Of a stretch of DNA of 64,000 nt, positions 8,822 through 16,799 are shown in pieces (within the stretch, counting starts at the first letter, position 1; the number at the start of each line of letters is the position of its first letter). Made by a program: the position numbers and the translations under genes. This stretch comes from Flammeovirgaceae bacterium (GTDB lineage: Bacteria; Bacteroidota; Bacteroidia; Cytophagales; Cyclobacteriaceae), in contig JABMNK010000092.1 in NCBI GenBank assembly GCA_013204595.1, forward strand, positions 1-64,000, given 5' to 3'. The notes below the pieces were generated by a model. That model had not been told where the DNA came from. It saw nothing but the letters and a program-made list of their open reading frames with translations, and made no database searches.

Positions 8822-9649
8822 CTAAGATTTTTCAAAATTCTTCATTAGCACAACTTCTTTGTTTTGATAAGTGTATTGAAGTTTTTTAGACTTTTTATCA
8901 ACAAACTTGACGGATAAAGGTTGCTCAGTGTCCTCAGTTAGAAATCTTGACCTTGTTGCCTTATTGTTAAAACCTATATCATCTGATTGCTCTTTTTTCG
9001 CCACCTTTCTAGCGATTACAGGCTCGAATTTTTCAAGTTCTGGGAAGGATTTTACAACAGCTACCGATGAAGCTGAATCTACTATTTTAACTTCTTCTTT
9101 TAATTTCAATTGTCCCATATGCTCATGAGTGTTTTCAGAATCAACATAGTCTATCGTAGGGCTTTCTTCCTGTAATTCCGATTTAGTCACTTCGTCAAAG
9201 ACATTAGTAGTAACATCATTTAAAAGAACTTCTTGATCAATACTCGATATATCTTTCAAATCATCCTGCTGCGCCATAGTGTCACCTAACAAGAAACCTT
9301 CCTCATTCAACTGCTCCTGTACGGGCTCGACAGGATTTATGAAGTAATAACCAACTCCAATCATTACCACGCCAGCCGCTACGTATAAAACTTTACTTAA
9401 GCCACTGGAAACTAACCCAGAAGCGTCAAATACAACATTACTGGGGATATCTATAGCACTCAATTTGGCTTTTAATGAAATCCTTTTAAATTCATTAATG
9501 CCCTCCATGATTTGCTCCTCATTCTTAACTTGACTATTCAAATCAGGATTTTCTTTCATCCTAGCTTCTAAAAGAACCTTATCCGCATCTGAGAGCCTAC
9601 CCGTCAAGTATTCTCCTATAATAATATCATTATTATCTTCTAAAGCCAT
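8822..9649 (-). CDS. Membrane anti-sigma-like protein, probably truncated by TAG
   Basis: The 275-residue product has a cytoplasmic N-terminal region (1-85) with EYLTGRLSDADKVLLEARMKEN, the helical pattern of zinc-free anti-sigma domains, one transmembrane helix at about 86-104 (YVAAGVVMIGVGYYF), and a long acidic, low-complexity periplasmic region. Its ATG directly follows the stop of an ECF sigma gene with no spacer, which is the normal sigma/anti-sigma arrangement, so I infer that it holds that sigma factor at the membrane. The stop TAG at 8824-8822 interrupts a frame that continues 53 codons; the lost part would be the C-terminal periplasmic domain, not the sigma-binding end. Confidence 0.65.
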   Translation of the reverse strand: MALEDNNDIIIGEYLTGRLSDADKVLLEARMKENPDLNSQVKNEEQIMEGINEFKRISLKAKLSAIDIPSNVVFDASGLVSSGLSKVLYVAAGVVMIGVGYYFINPVEPVQEQLNEEGFLLGDTMAQQDDLKDISSIDQEVLLNDVTTNVFDEVTKSELQEESPTIDYVDSENTHEHMGQLKLKEEVKIVDSASSVAVVKSFPELEKFEPVIARKVAKKEQSDDIGFNNKATRSRFLTEDTEQPLSVKFVDKKSKKLQYTYQNKEVVLMKNFEKS

Positions 9650-10201
9650 TTATTCAAAAAAATAAGCATGATTATAACTCTTCTTGATCAAAGTATCCAA
9701 TCTTTGTTTACACTTATATTTTTTAGTCTTAGCAGTATCTGCATTGGAAAAACCCAATCTTTGAGCAATTTCTGACATCGATAACTGCTCGAAATAATAG
9801 AATGTCAATAAACTTTGACAAGGCTCTCCTAATTGCTGCATACTCTTAAGTACAATGTCCAAATTTTGATTCTCGCGTGGCGCCTGAAAACTCTGTCCAT
9901 CCATCTCTTCACGGCTAAATCTCTTTTTTCGATCCAACTCCTTTCGCCATTGATTCTGGCAAACGCTATAGAAATAAGTGCTTATCTTGGATGTGATAAT
10001 CAACTTACCACTGATCACCTTTTGCCAAAAAACGATCAACGACTCTTGAAAAACATCTTGAGCTTCTTCTCTAGAACCACTGTTATTAATTACCATTTGG
10101 GTCATCATTGGATAGAACTTTTTATACAAATAGTCTAGAGCCCTTTCATCTTTTTTTGTAAAAAAGTCTAGAATTTCCGAGTCTTTCATAGCCTTATACA
10201 T
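9650..10201 (-). CDS. RNA polymerase ECF-type sigma factor
   Basis: A 183-residue sigma-70 family factor of the ECF group. Region 2 is at about 15-85 (DERALDYLYKKFYPMM; SREEAQDVFQESLIVFWQKV) and region 4 at about 115-175 (LGEPCQSLLTFYYFEQLSMSEIAQRLG), joined by a short linker, with no regions 1 or 3. It redirects RNA polymerase to a small regulon, probably for an envelope signal given the membrane partner encoded immediately downstream. An alternative start at 10189 (MKDSEILDFF) is equally plausible. A small perfect inverted repeat lies just upstream at 10216-10227. Confidence 0.88.
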   Translation of the reverse strand: MYKAMKDSEILDFFTKKDERALDYLYKKFYPMMTQMVINNSGSREEAQDVFQESLIVFWQKVISGKLIITSKISTYFYSVCQNQWRKELDRKKRFSREEMDGQSFQAPRENQNLDIVLKSMQQLGEPCQSLLTFYYFEQLSMSEIAQRLGFSNADTAKTKKYKCKQRLDTLIKKSYNHAYFFE

Positions 10202-10724
10202 ACTCTTTTCTTGATACCTATGTAGGTGTAATAGTAACCCCTCACGAAGTTTTTGTTTTTTTATAAATTAAATATCATTCATATTTTTTTATAAAATAAT
10301 GAATTACAAAAATAGCAGTAAAAGATTGCGATTTTAATTTTATTTTTAGTGAATTAACTTAAATACACCGATATAATAAAGATAATTCGTTTAAATTATA
10401 AGTACCATCTTTTGTTTTTATGAAATATTTCTCTTTTAATACTACTACGACGTTATTAGCAATATACACCTCCCCTTATTACTATTCATTTCAGGAATTT
10501 TAGTTAAAATAGCATCATTACTTTTGAGGTTGTGCCCATCCTAATTAGGTTATTAACCTAAAGAAAAACTAGAAATTTCGATTTAATCAATAATCTGAGC
10601 AGTGTAAAAAGATCATTAAAATTAACATTCTAAGCTCAAGTTGGTACAGAAGATAGTTTGTATCACAAATCCTTGTGCTTAAATATTTTGATTATAGCCT
10701 TGAATAATCTAACAACTTTTTTTT
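10202..10724. other. 523-nt AT-rich intergenic region with palindromes
   Basis: There is no convincing gene between the sigma factor and the DUF2147 gene. Three items stand out. ACCTA-TG-TAGGT (10216-10227) is a perfect inverted repeat 15 nt before the sigma start. A plus-strand TACTTTTG box lies at 10519-10526 with no recognisable coding sequence after it. Overlapping palindromes lie at 10540-10560: CCTAATTAGG followed by TAGGTTA-T-TAACCTA. A 27-codon ORF at 10420-10503 starts MKYFSFNTTTT but has no supporting evidence. A small RNA starting near 10533 is conceivable but unproven. Confidence 0.4.
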
Positions 10725-11156
10725 TCAAAAAGGCAACCACGTTTGGGTTCGATATAGAAATGAAATATAACCCCTCACTTTTAGAGTACCCTCATCTGAA
10801 ACCCATATTTTACATTCGTAGACGCTACCATTCGCTGGATCTAAAATGGTACCATCAACGTATTCTGAATCTGAATCATCAAAAATCATGTCCTTGATGA
10901 TTTCCATGCCAATTATTTTTTGCTTGTACCTTGGATCACTTATGTCGCATTCGTTACATATAGGGTCTTTGGGTTCTTCTGGATCCAATAATAATGCTGT
11001 TATTTTTCCGTAAAATTTCCCGTGTTCCTCATATATCTCAACGATAGACCTTGTTTTACCCGTCTCATCGTCAATGGTTTTCCATTTCCCAACTGCTTCT
11101 TGTCCATATAGCTCAAGGTTCAAAAATAGAAATAATAACATCATCAAATGTCTCAT
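10725..11156 (-). CDS. DUF2147 family secreted protein
   Basis: A 143-residue exported protein. A signal peptide (MRHLMMLLFLFLNLELYG) is followed by the DUF2147 core: GKWKTIDDETGKTRSIVEIYE, GKFYGKITALLLDP, then a Cys pair (CNEC) and the closing strands up to RTQTWLPF. DUF2147 folds as a small lipocalin-like beta barrel; its ligand is unknown. The frame is open to 11237, but those 27 residues are not signal-like and the ATG at 11156 puts the signal peptide at the N-terminus. It is a single gene on the minus strand. Confidence 0.85.
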   Translation of the reverse strand: MRHLMMLLFLFLNLELYGQEAVGKWKTIDDETGKTRSIVEIYEEHGKFYGKITALLLDPEEPKDPICNECDISDPRYKQKIIGMEIIKDMIFDDSDSEYVDGTILDPANGSVYECKIWVSDEGTLKVRGYISFLYRTQTWLPF

Positions 11157-11246
11157 AAATAGCTGTTTATTTAAAAAAATATATTGAAAAAGAACTTTAA
11201 ATTTTATGAATTTACCCGATGAAAGAACATTCAACAACCCATAAAT

Positions 11247-11277
11247 AAAAAAATCCTGACAAATTTAATCATCAGGA
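11247..11277 (-). terminator. Terminator after the pyrophosphatase gene
   Basis: On the minus strand TCCTGA (11277-11272) pairs with TCAGGA (11259-11254) around a 12-nt loop and is followed by a run of seven Ts (11253-11247), 26 nt after the hppA stop. Confidence 0.7.
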
Positions 11278-11302
11278 CTTTCTTTATCACAAAGTGATTT
11301 AA

Positions 11303-13660
11303 CTATTTGAATTCCTTGATTTTTTCTTCCACTTCCGCTTTTGTACCCGTAATCGTCTCTATCGTCTCCTTACCGCCTTCTGAGATGGTAATAGTACCTG
11401 TAAATTGGTCATTTTCTAATGACTTCATTTCAACTCGTATCTCTTTGGAATGATTAGTGGCATCTGAATGATCATTGTTCATTCCTATTACAATTGTCTT
11501 TTGATCCACATTCATATCTCCACTGAAATTGGTTACAGGTAGTGCTATACTTGGGGCAATCACCAACGCAACCACGGACATTAATTTCAATAAAATATTC
11601 AAGGATGGTCCTGAAGTATCTTTAAATGGATCTCCCACAGTATCCCCTACCACAGCCGCTTTATGAGCATCTGAACCTTTTCTACCATCTGCTTCAATCA
11701 TTTTCTTGGCATTATCCCAAGCACCTCCAGCATTAGACTGAAAAATGGCCATCAATACACCACAAGTAGTAACCCCTGCCAAAAGTCCTCCGAGCATCTC
11801 TGCTCCTCCAATAAACCCAACAGCTACAGGCACTGCAATAGCCAACAAACCTGGTAAAACCATTTCTTTAATAGACGCCTTTGTAGAGATGTCTACACAT
11901 TTGGCGTAATCAGCGTATCCATCTGCTGCGTCAAAAATAGCGCGGTCCTCAATGGTCGCTTTGGACATATCTGAATCGTACTTTCTCATTACGGCAAGAG
12001 CCGCTTTTAATTGCGGAATATCTTTGAACTGCCTACGAACTTCTTCGATCATGGCCATGGCCGCACGGCCCACTGCGTTCATTGATAGTGCAGAGAATAC
12101 AAAAGGAAGCATACCGCCTACCAATAGCCCTGCCATAATTTCCGGTTTAGCTACATCTATCGCAGATACATGGGCTACTTGCATAAACGCTGCAAATAGT
12201 GCCAATGCGGTCAATGCTGCAGAGGCGATGGCAAAACCTTTACCAATCGCAGCTGTCGTATTTCCTACTGCATCTAGTTTGTCTGTACGCTCACGAACCT
12301 CATGAGGCAATTCTGCCATCTCCGCAATTCCGCCGGCATTATCAGAAATTGGACCATATGCGTCCACAGCCAATTGAATCCCGGTGTTTGCCAGCATTCC
12401 AACCGCAGCAATGGCGATTCCATAAAGTCCTGCAAAGTGGTGAGAGACCAAAATGGCCGCTGCAATCAATAAAATCGGAATCATGGTGGACATCATTCCC
12501 ACACCTAAACCTGCAATGATATTGGTGGCCGCACCTGTTTCAGATTGACGCACAATCGAATTTACAGGCTTTGAACCAGTACCCGTATAGTATTCGGTGA
12601 TTTTACCAACCCCTAACCCAGCAACTAACCCGGCAATCGTAGCCCAAAAAATACCCATCGCACCATAAGGCAAGCCCTCTTGGGTTTCAGGTATTAATGC
12701 ATGAATAATGAAATAAGAAGCGATCACCATAAGACCTGCAGATCCAAATTCCCCAACATTAAGGGCTGTTTGAGGATTTCCCCCTTCTTTAACTTTAACA
12801 AAAAAAGTGCCTATGATCGACATCACAATTCCTACTGCAGCCAAGACCAACGGTAAATAAACTGCACCAAGACCTTCAAATTCAGGGGTGATGATAAAAG
12901 CTCCCAAAACCATGGTGCCTATAATTGAGCCTACATATGATTCAAATAAATCAGCACCCATACCGGCTACATCTCCGACATTATCTCCGACATTATCAGC
13001 AATGGTCGCTGGATTCAAAGGATGATCCTCAGGTATCCCCGCTTCCACTTTACCTACCAAATCAGCTCCGACATCAGCAGCCTTAGTGTAAATACCTCCA
13101 CCTACTCGAGCAAATAAGGCAATTGATGATGCTCCCATGGAAAATCCAGTGAGTACATTTAAAACCATAGGCAAGTTTTCTGCCCCTGGCCAAATTCCTT
13201 GATAAGCAGCAAATAAACTACTCAAACCCAAAACACCTAAACCGACTACACCCAAGCCCATCACAGCCCCGCCTGAAAACGCCACTTCTAAGGCCTTACC
13301 TATGGAAGTTCTAGCTGCTTGAGTAGTCCTTACATTCGCTTTGGTTGCCACTTTCATCCCGATAAAACCAGCCAACGCTGAAGAAACAGCACCTACAACA
13401 AAGGAAACAGCCACCATACCATGGGAACCAACCTCGTTACTGCCTTTAAAGTATAGCAGTACCGCAACTGAAACGACGAAAATCGAAAGGATTTTGTATT
13501 CTGCCTTAAGAAAAGACATTGCACCATCTGCAATGCTTTTGGCAATACGCGCCATTTTTTCATTACCTTCTTCTTGCTTTGAAACCCAAGAATTTTTTAT
13601 TACGACAAAAATTAGGCCCAAAAGGCCAAAGGCTGGCAAAAATTTTATGATGTAATCCAT
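11303..13660 (-). CDS. hppA: Membrane-bound ion-pumping pyrophosphatase, K+-dependent type
   Basis: This 785-residue, roughly 16-helix inner-membrane enzyme couples hydrolysis of pyrophosphate to export of H+ and/or Na+. Substrate motifs are intact: [16 protein letters not shown] at 191-206 and NVGDNVGD at 223-230, plus [13 protein letters not shown] near 440-452 and [15 protein letters not shown] near the C-terminus. The [11 protein letters not shown] motif (466-476) has Ala and Gly at the two positions that are Lys and Thr in K+-independent enzymes, so K+ activation is predicted. Na+ versus H+ transport cannot be settled by eye. The last ~60 residues are a soluble acidic tail (after NFSGDMNVD), beyond the transmembrane core. 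Gene is monocistronic with its own terminator. Confidence 0.95.
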   Translation of the reverse strand: MDYIIKFLPAFGLLGLIFVVIKNSWVSKQEEGNEKMARIAKSIADGAMSFLKAEYKILSIFVVSVAVLLYFKGSNEVGSHGMVAVSFVVGAVSSALAGFIGMKVATKANVRTTQAARTSIGKALEVAFSGGAVMGLGVVGLGVLGLSSLFAAYQGIWPGAENLPMVLNVLTGFSMGASSIALFARVGGGIYTKAADVGADLVGKVEAGIPEDHPLNPATIADNVGDNVGDVAGMGADLFESYVGSIIGTMVLGAFIITPEFEGLGAVYLPLVLAAVGIVMSIIGTFFVKVKEGGNPQTALNVGEFGSAGLMVIASYFIIHALIPETQEGLPYGAMGIFWATIAGLVAGLGVGKITEYYTGTGSKPVNSIVRQSETGAATNIIAGLGVGMMSTMIPILLIAAAILVSHHFAGLYGIAIAAVGMLANTGIQLAVDAYGPISDNAGGIAEMAELPHEVRERTDKLDAVGNTTAAIGKGFAIASAALTALALFAAFMQVAHVSAIDVAKPEIMAGLLVGGMLPFVFSALSMNAVGRAAMAMIEEVRRQFKDIPQLKAALAVMRKYDSDMSKATIEDRAIFDAADGYADYAKCVDISTKASIKEMVLPGLLAIAVPVAVGFIGGAEMLGGLLAGVTTCGVLMAIFQSNAGGAWDNAKKMIEADGRKGSDAHKAAVVGDTVGDPFKDTSGPSLNILLKLMSVVALVIAPSIALPVTNFSGDMNVDQKTIVIGMNNDHSDATNHSKEIRVEMKSLENDQFTGTITISEGGKETIETITGTKAEVEEKIKEFK

Positions 13661-13819
13661 TATTTAAGTTATTAGTTAAAATGGGCACAATTATAGCAAA
13701 ACCATTCAGAATAAAAAAGTAATATTAGCTATAAACCTAGCTTATACAGGGAGAAGTCGCACAATATACTCGGATGAAAAGTCTCTAGGCGAGAGTAGTG
13801 CCCGTTAATATGATAAAAA

Positions 13820-14503
13820 TCACATCACAGTGCTCGAATTGATGTAATTTAAAAACTCAGCCCTAATGGCTGGATCATTAAATTTACCGGAAAAATTTGC
13901 AGTCCCAGTCTGACTATTGGTGTCATTCACGCCTCTAGACGAAACACACATATGTTTAGCATCCATCACGACCGCAACATCTTCGGTTTTCAATGCTTTT
14001 TTTAATTCTTCTGCAATCTGCACCGTAAGTCTTTCCTGAACTTGAGGCCTCTTGGAGAAGTATTGAACAATACGATTGATTTTGGACAATCCAATGACCT
14101 TACCACTTGAAAAATAAGCCACATGTGCTTTACCAAAAATAGGCACAAAATGATGCTCACAATGAGAATAAAAGGTAATGTTTTTCTCAACTAACATTTG
14201 ATCATAATTGTATTTGTTGTCAAATAGTTTAGTGACTGGTTTACTTGCAGGATTTAAACCTGAAAAAACCTCCTTAACATACATCTTTGCAACTCTTCTC
14301 GGTGTCCCCTTTAGACTATCATCGCTAAGGTCCATACCCAGAATGTGCATGATTTCCTTGAAATGTTTTTCAATCAGTTCTATTTTCAGATCATCGTCTT
14401 TTTCAAAAGCATCCGGTCTCAAGGGAGTTTCATATGAGAAGACATCATGATCTTCGTCTTGGTTGTTAAATGGGATATTCGACAAAATTTCTTTCTGTTT
14501 CAT
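13820..14503 (-). CDS. folE: GTP cyclohydrolase I
   Basis: FolE converts GTP to 7,8-dihydroneopterin triphosphate, the first step of folate and also of queuosine and tetrahydropterin synthesis. The 227-residue protein has the zinc-binding Cys and His of SHCEHHFVPIFG, the second zinc Cys in HMCVSSRGV, and the long RIVQYFSKRPQVQERLT helix. The N-terminal 45 residues are acidic and variable, as in other family members. The start overlaps the queD 3' end by 38 nt, so the two pterin genes are co-transcribed with queD first. Confidence 0.95.
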   Translation of the reverse strand: MKQKEILSNIPFNNQDEDHDVFSYETPLRPDAFEKDDDLKIELIEKHFKEIMHILGMDLSDDSLKGTPRRVAKMYVKEVFSGLNPASKPVTKLFDNKYNYDQMLVEKNITFYSHCEHHFVPIFGKAHVAYFSSGKVIGLSKINRIVQYFSKRPQVQERLTVQIAEELKKALKTEDVAVVMDAKHMCVSSRGVNDTNSQTGTANFSGKFNDPAIRAEFLNYINSSTVM

Positions 14504-14876
14504 GTAACAATACTTTTAGTTCAAATCTAGCGTCTATTTTAGCTCTTAAAATATCATAAATAGTGATCACAATATTTTCTGCCGTCGGATTAAGTGTTTT
14601 GAACTCCTCAACATCTAAGTTGAGGTTTTTATGATCAAATCGATCTAATATGTGTTCCTTAATCAAATCACTAAGAACTTTCATATCAAAAACATAACCG
14701 GTCTTTGGATCTACTTCACCTACTAATCGAATGGTAAGGTCATAATTATGACCATGGCCATTGGCATTATTGCACTTTCCAAATATTTTAACATTTTCGG
14801 AAGATGATATGTTCGGATTATGCAGCCTATGAGCTGCATTAAAATGCTCTTTTCTTAGTACCGCTACTTTTCTCAC
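14466..14876 (-). CDS. queD: 6-carboxytetrahydropterin synthase / PTPS family
   Basis: The 136-residue enzyme belongs to the 6-pyruvoyl-tetrahydropterin synthase fold. Zinc ligands are His16 (FNAAHRLH), His41 and His43 (NGHGHNYDL); Cys35 in FGKCNN is the expected catalytic Cys. The Glu of LLHETERN binds the pterin. It uses the product of FolE, encoded in the same transcript with a 38-nt overlap, so the pair converts GTP to 6-carboxytetrahydropterin on the queuosine route. No queC or queE is nearby, and a role in other pterin synthesis is possible. Confidence 0.88.
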   Translation of the reverse strand: MRKVAVLRKEHFNAAHRLHNPNISSSENVKIFGKCNNANGHGHNYDLTIRLVGEVDPKTGYVFDMKVLSDLIKEHILDRFDHKNLNLDVEEFKTLNPTAENIVITIYDILRAKIDARFELKVLLHETERNFVEYPI

Positions 14877-15037
14877 GATCTCATACCTAATTTCTGTAAA
14901 GTTTGATTAATCTGATCATAGAATCAAAAAGTTCATTAAAAAGTTCAGCAAATAAGGAAAAATTTGTTACTGATGGAATAAAAAAGGATCGGCCCTTTTC
15001 TTTAAGGACAATAACCTATTGCTTTGTATTTAAGGTT

Positions 15038-15703
15038 ATGAAAATTGAAATTAAAGAAATTCAATCAAAAATACAAGGCTATCGTGCCGAGGGGAAAAGG
15101 TTATTCACCACCTCTTCCTTTCAAACCCATAGTTTGGTAATGCTTCACATCTTGAGTGAAATCGATGCAACCATACCCGTATATTTCATCAATACAGGCT
15201 ATTTATTTCCTGAAACTTTGGCGTTTCGAGATCAAATTGCCCAACTCTTCAAATTAAACGTCATTGACTTAAAACCCAATACCCCAAAATATCTTCAACG
15301 AGAGCCTAATGGGAAACTACTTTTCGCATCAGATCCGGATCATTGCTGCTATTTAAATAAAACCCAACCAATGGAGGCCGTTATGGCCGTATTTGATGTC
15401 TGGATTAATGGCGTCCGGGCAGATCAAAGTGCCACAAGAAAGGCAATGATGGTAGAGCAATCTGCGCCATTTAATACACTCAGATACCACCCAATACTGG
15501 ACTGGAATCAAAAGAAAATATATGCGTACATCAAAGAGCATAACCTGCCCAGGCATCCTTTAGATGCCCAGGGTTATGTCAGCATTGGTTGCGAACCTTG
15601 TACCCGAAAGATGGATTTAGAGATGCAAGTACGAGAGACTCGATGGTTTGGAATGAATAAAGTGGAATGCGGCTTGCACACAGATTTAATTATTAACAAA
15701 TGA
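15038..15703 (+). CDS. cysH: [4Fe-4S] adenylylsulfate (APS) reductase, CysH family
   Basis: This cytoplasmic enzyme reduces activated sulfate to sulfite using thioredoxin. From the ATG at 15038 it has 221 residues. It carries all four cluster cysteines, Cys103-Cys104 (DHCCYLNK) and Cys185/Cys188 (GCEPC), which define the APS-using [4Fe-4S] branch rather than the PAPS-using enterobacterial branch. The catalytic Cys211 lies in the C-terminal ECGLH motif. The frame is open to 14903, but the extension is basic and unlike CysH. The stop overlaps the ATG of the SDR gene by 4 nt. No ATP sulfurylase or sulfite reductase gene is in the window. Confidence 0.9.
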   Translation: MKIEIKEIQSKIQGYRAEGKRLFTTSSFQTHSLVMLHILSEIDATIPVYFINTGYLFPETLAFRDQIAQLFKLNVIDLKPNTPKYLQREPNGKLLFASDPDHCCYLNKTQPMEAVMAVFDVWINGVRADQSATRKAMMVEQSAPFNTLRYHPILDWNQKKIYAYIKEHNLPRHPLDAQGYVSIGCEPCTRKMDLEMQVRETRWFGMNKVECGLHTDLIINK

Positions 15704-16620
15704 ACGTATTAATTACAGGAGGCGCCGGTTATGTAGGCACTGAGCTGGTGATTGCGCTAGCCCATTTTGAAGAAATAAGCAAAATAATCGTTTATGACAA
15801 TCTCAGCAAAGGGCATCATAACTTGTTATTAGGAAGTCGTTTTAATCATAGCGATAAAATAGTCCTAGTAACTGGTGAAATATTGGATACTCGACAATTA
15901 AAAAAATTATTCCATGAGGTTGATGTAGTGGTACACTTAGCTGCTGTGGTAACCACTCCTTTTGCCAATACTGATCCTCATTTTTATGAGCAGGTGAATC
16001 ATTGGGGTACCGCGGAAGTAGTGTATGCCGCGGAAGAAAGTAATGTTGAGAAATTTATTTACTTAAGTAGCACTTCAGTTTATGGTACGGAAGCAACTTT
16101 AGCGAATGAATCAACCCTTCCCTCGCCTCAAACTTTCTACGGGATTTCAAAATTACGAGGAGAAGAACATGTAAATCGCTTAATGTCAAAAAAAAATGCA
16201 TTGATCATTCGAGGGGGTAATGTATATGGATATAGCCGCAGTATGCGTTTTGACGCGGTGATCAATAGATTCATGTTCGATGCCAATTTTTCTAATAGGG
16301 TTCAAATTTCGGGCAATGGTAAACAGACCCGATCTTTTATTCATGTACAATATTTGGTAGATGCTCTTGTTCAATGCATTCTTAAATCTGTACCTTCCGG
16401 AAGCTACAATCTTGTTGATAAAAATTTACAAATCTTAGATATCTTGGATGTTTTAAAGGAAATCTATCCAACTGTTGAATTTCTCTATTCCAACCAGCAC
16501 ATGAAGCTTCGACAACTAAACGTAAGCCCGCAGAGTAGTCTTTTTAATTTTATTGATCGTTTCAAACAAGGCAAACTAAAAGATGAATTGATTGAATTTA
16601 AAAAACGATTTTCCTTCTGA
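15700..16620 (+). CDS. NAD-dependent epimerase/dehydratase (extended SDR)
   Basis: A 306-residue extended short-chain dehydrogenase. The NAD-binding glycine motif is TGGAGYVG at residues 6-13, the catalytic Ser-Tyr-Lys set is visible as LSSTSVYG and YGISK, and a family-typical GNGKQTRSFIHV follows. Proteins of this kind act on nucleotide sugars, for example UDP-glucose 4-epimerase; the substrate is not predictable from the sequence. ATGA overlap with cysH shows co-transcription, although no metabolic link to sulfate reduction is evident. Confidence 0.85.
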   Translation: MNVLITGGAGYVGTELVIALAHFEEISKIIVYDNLSKGHHNLLLGSRFNHSDKIVLVTGEILDTRQLKKLFHEVDVVVHLAAVVTTPFANTDPHFYEQVNHWGTAEVVYAAEESNVEKFIYLSSTSVYGTEATLANESTLPSPQTFYGISKLRGEEHVNRLMSKKNALIIRGGNVYGYSRSMRFDAVINRFMFDANFSNRVQISGNGKQTRSFIHVQYLVDALVQCILKSVPSGSYNLVDKNLQILDILDVLKEIYPTVEFLYSNQHMKLRQLNVSPQSSLFNFIDRFKQGKLKDELIEFKKRFSF

Positions 16621-16764
16621 ATTGATTGGATAGCTGAAGGTAGCGTTCATTGATTGTGCATACTGATTATGTTCGAATAATAATCTTTTTCCATTCCCGT
16701 GCGGCATCCGATACATAAAGCGCTTAATTATCAATATTTAGATGTTCGTTTATTTGAGTTCAAC

Positions 16765-16772
16765 TACTTTTG
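16765..16772 (+). promoter_or_regulatory. Promoter -7 box for valS
   Basis: TACTTTTG is an exact TAnnTTTG match 28 nt before the valS ATG, which would leave a leader of about 20 nt. Confidence 0.45.
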
Positions 16773-16799
16773 TCAATTAGTAAAAAAAAGAAATTAAAA

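Noticed and set aside
10658-10897. 79-codon plus-strand ORF reaching into the DUF2147 gene
   Set aside because: Most of it is antisense to the DUF2147 core, which is strongly supported; the 5' part shows no coding character.
11952-12519. Two overlapping plus-strand ORFs opposite hppA
   Set aside because: Both are shadows of the long conserved pyrophosphatase frame and have biased composition (Ala/Ser/Thr-rich) reflecting the opposite strand.
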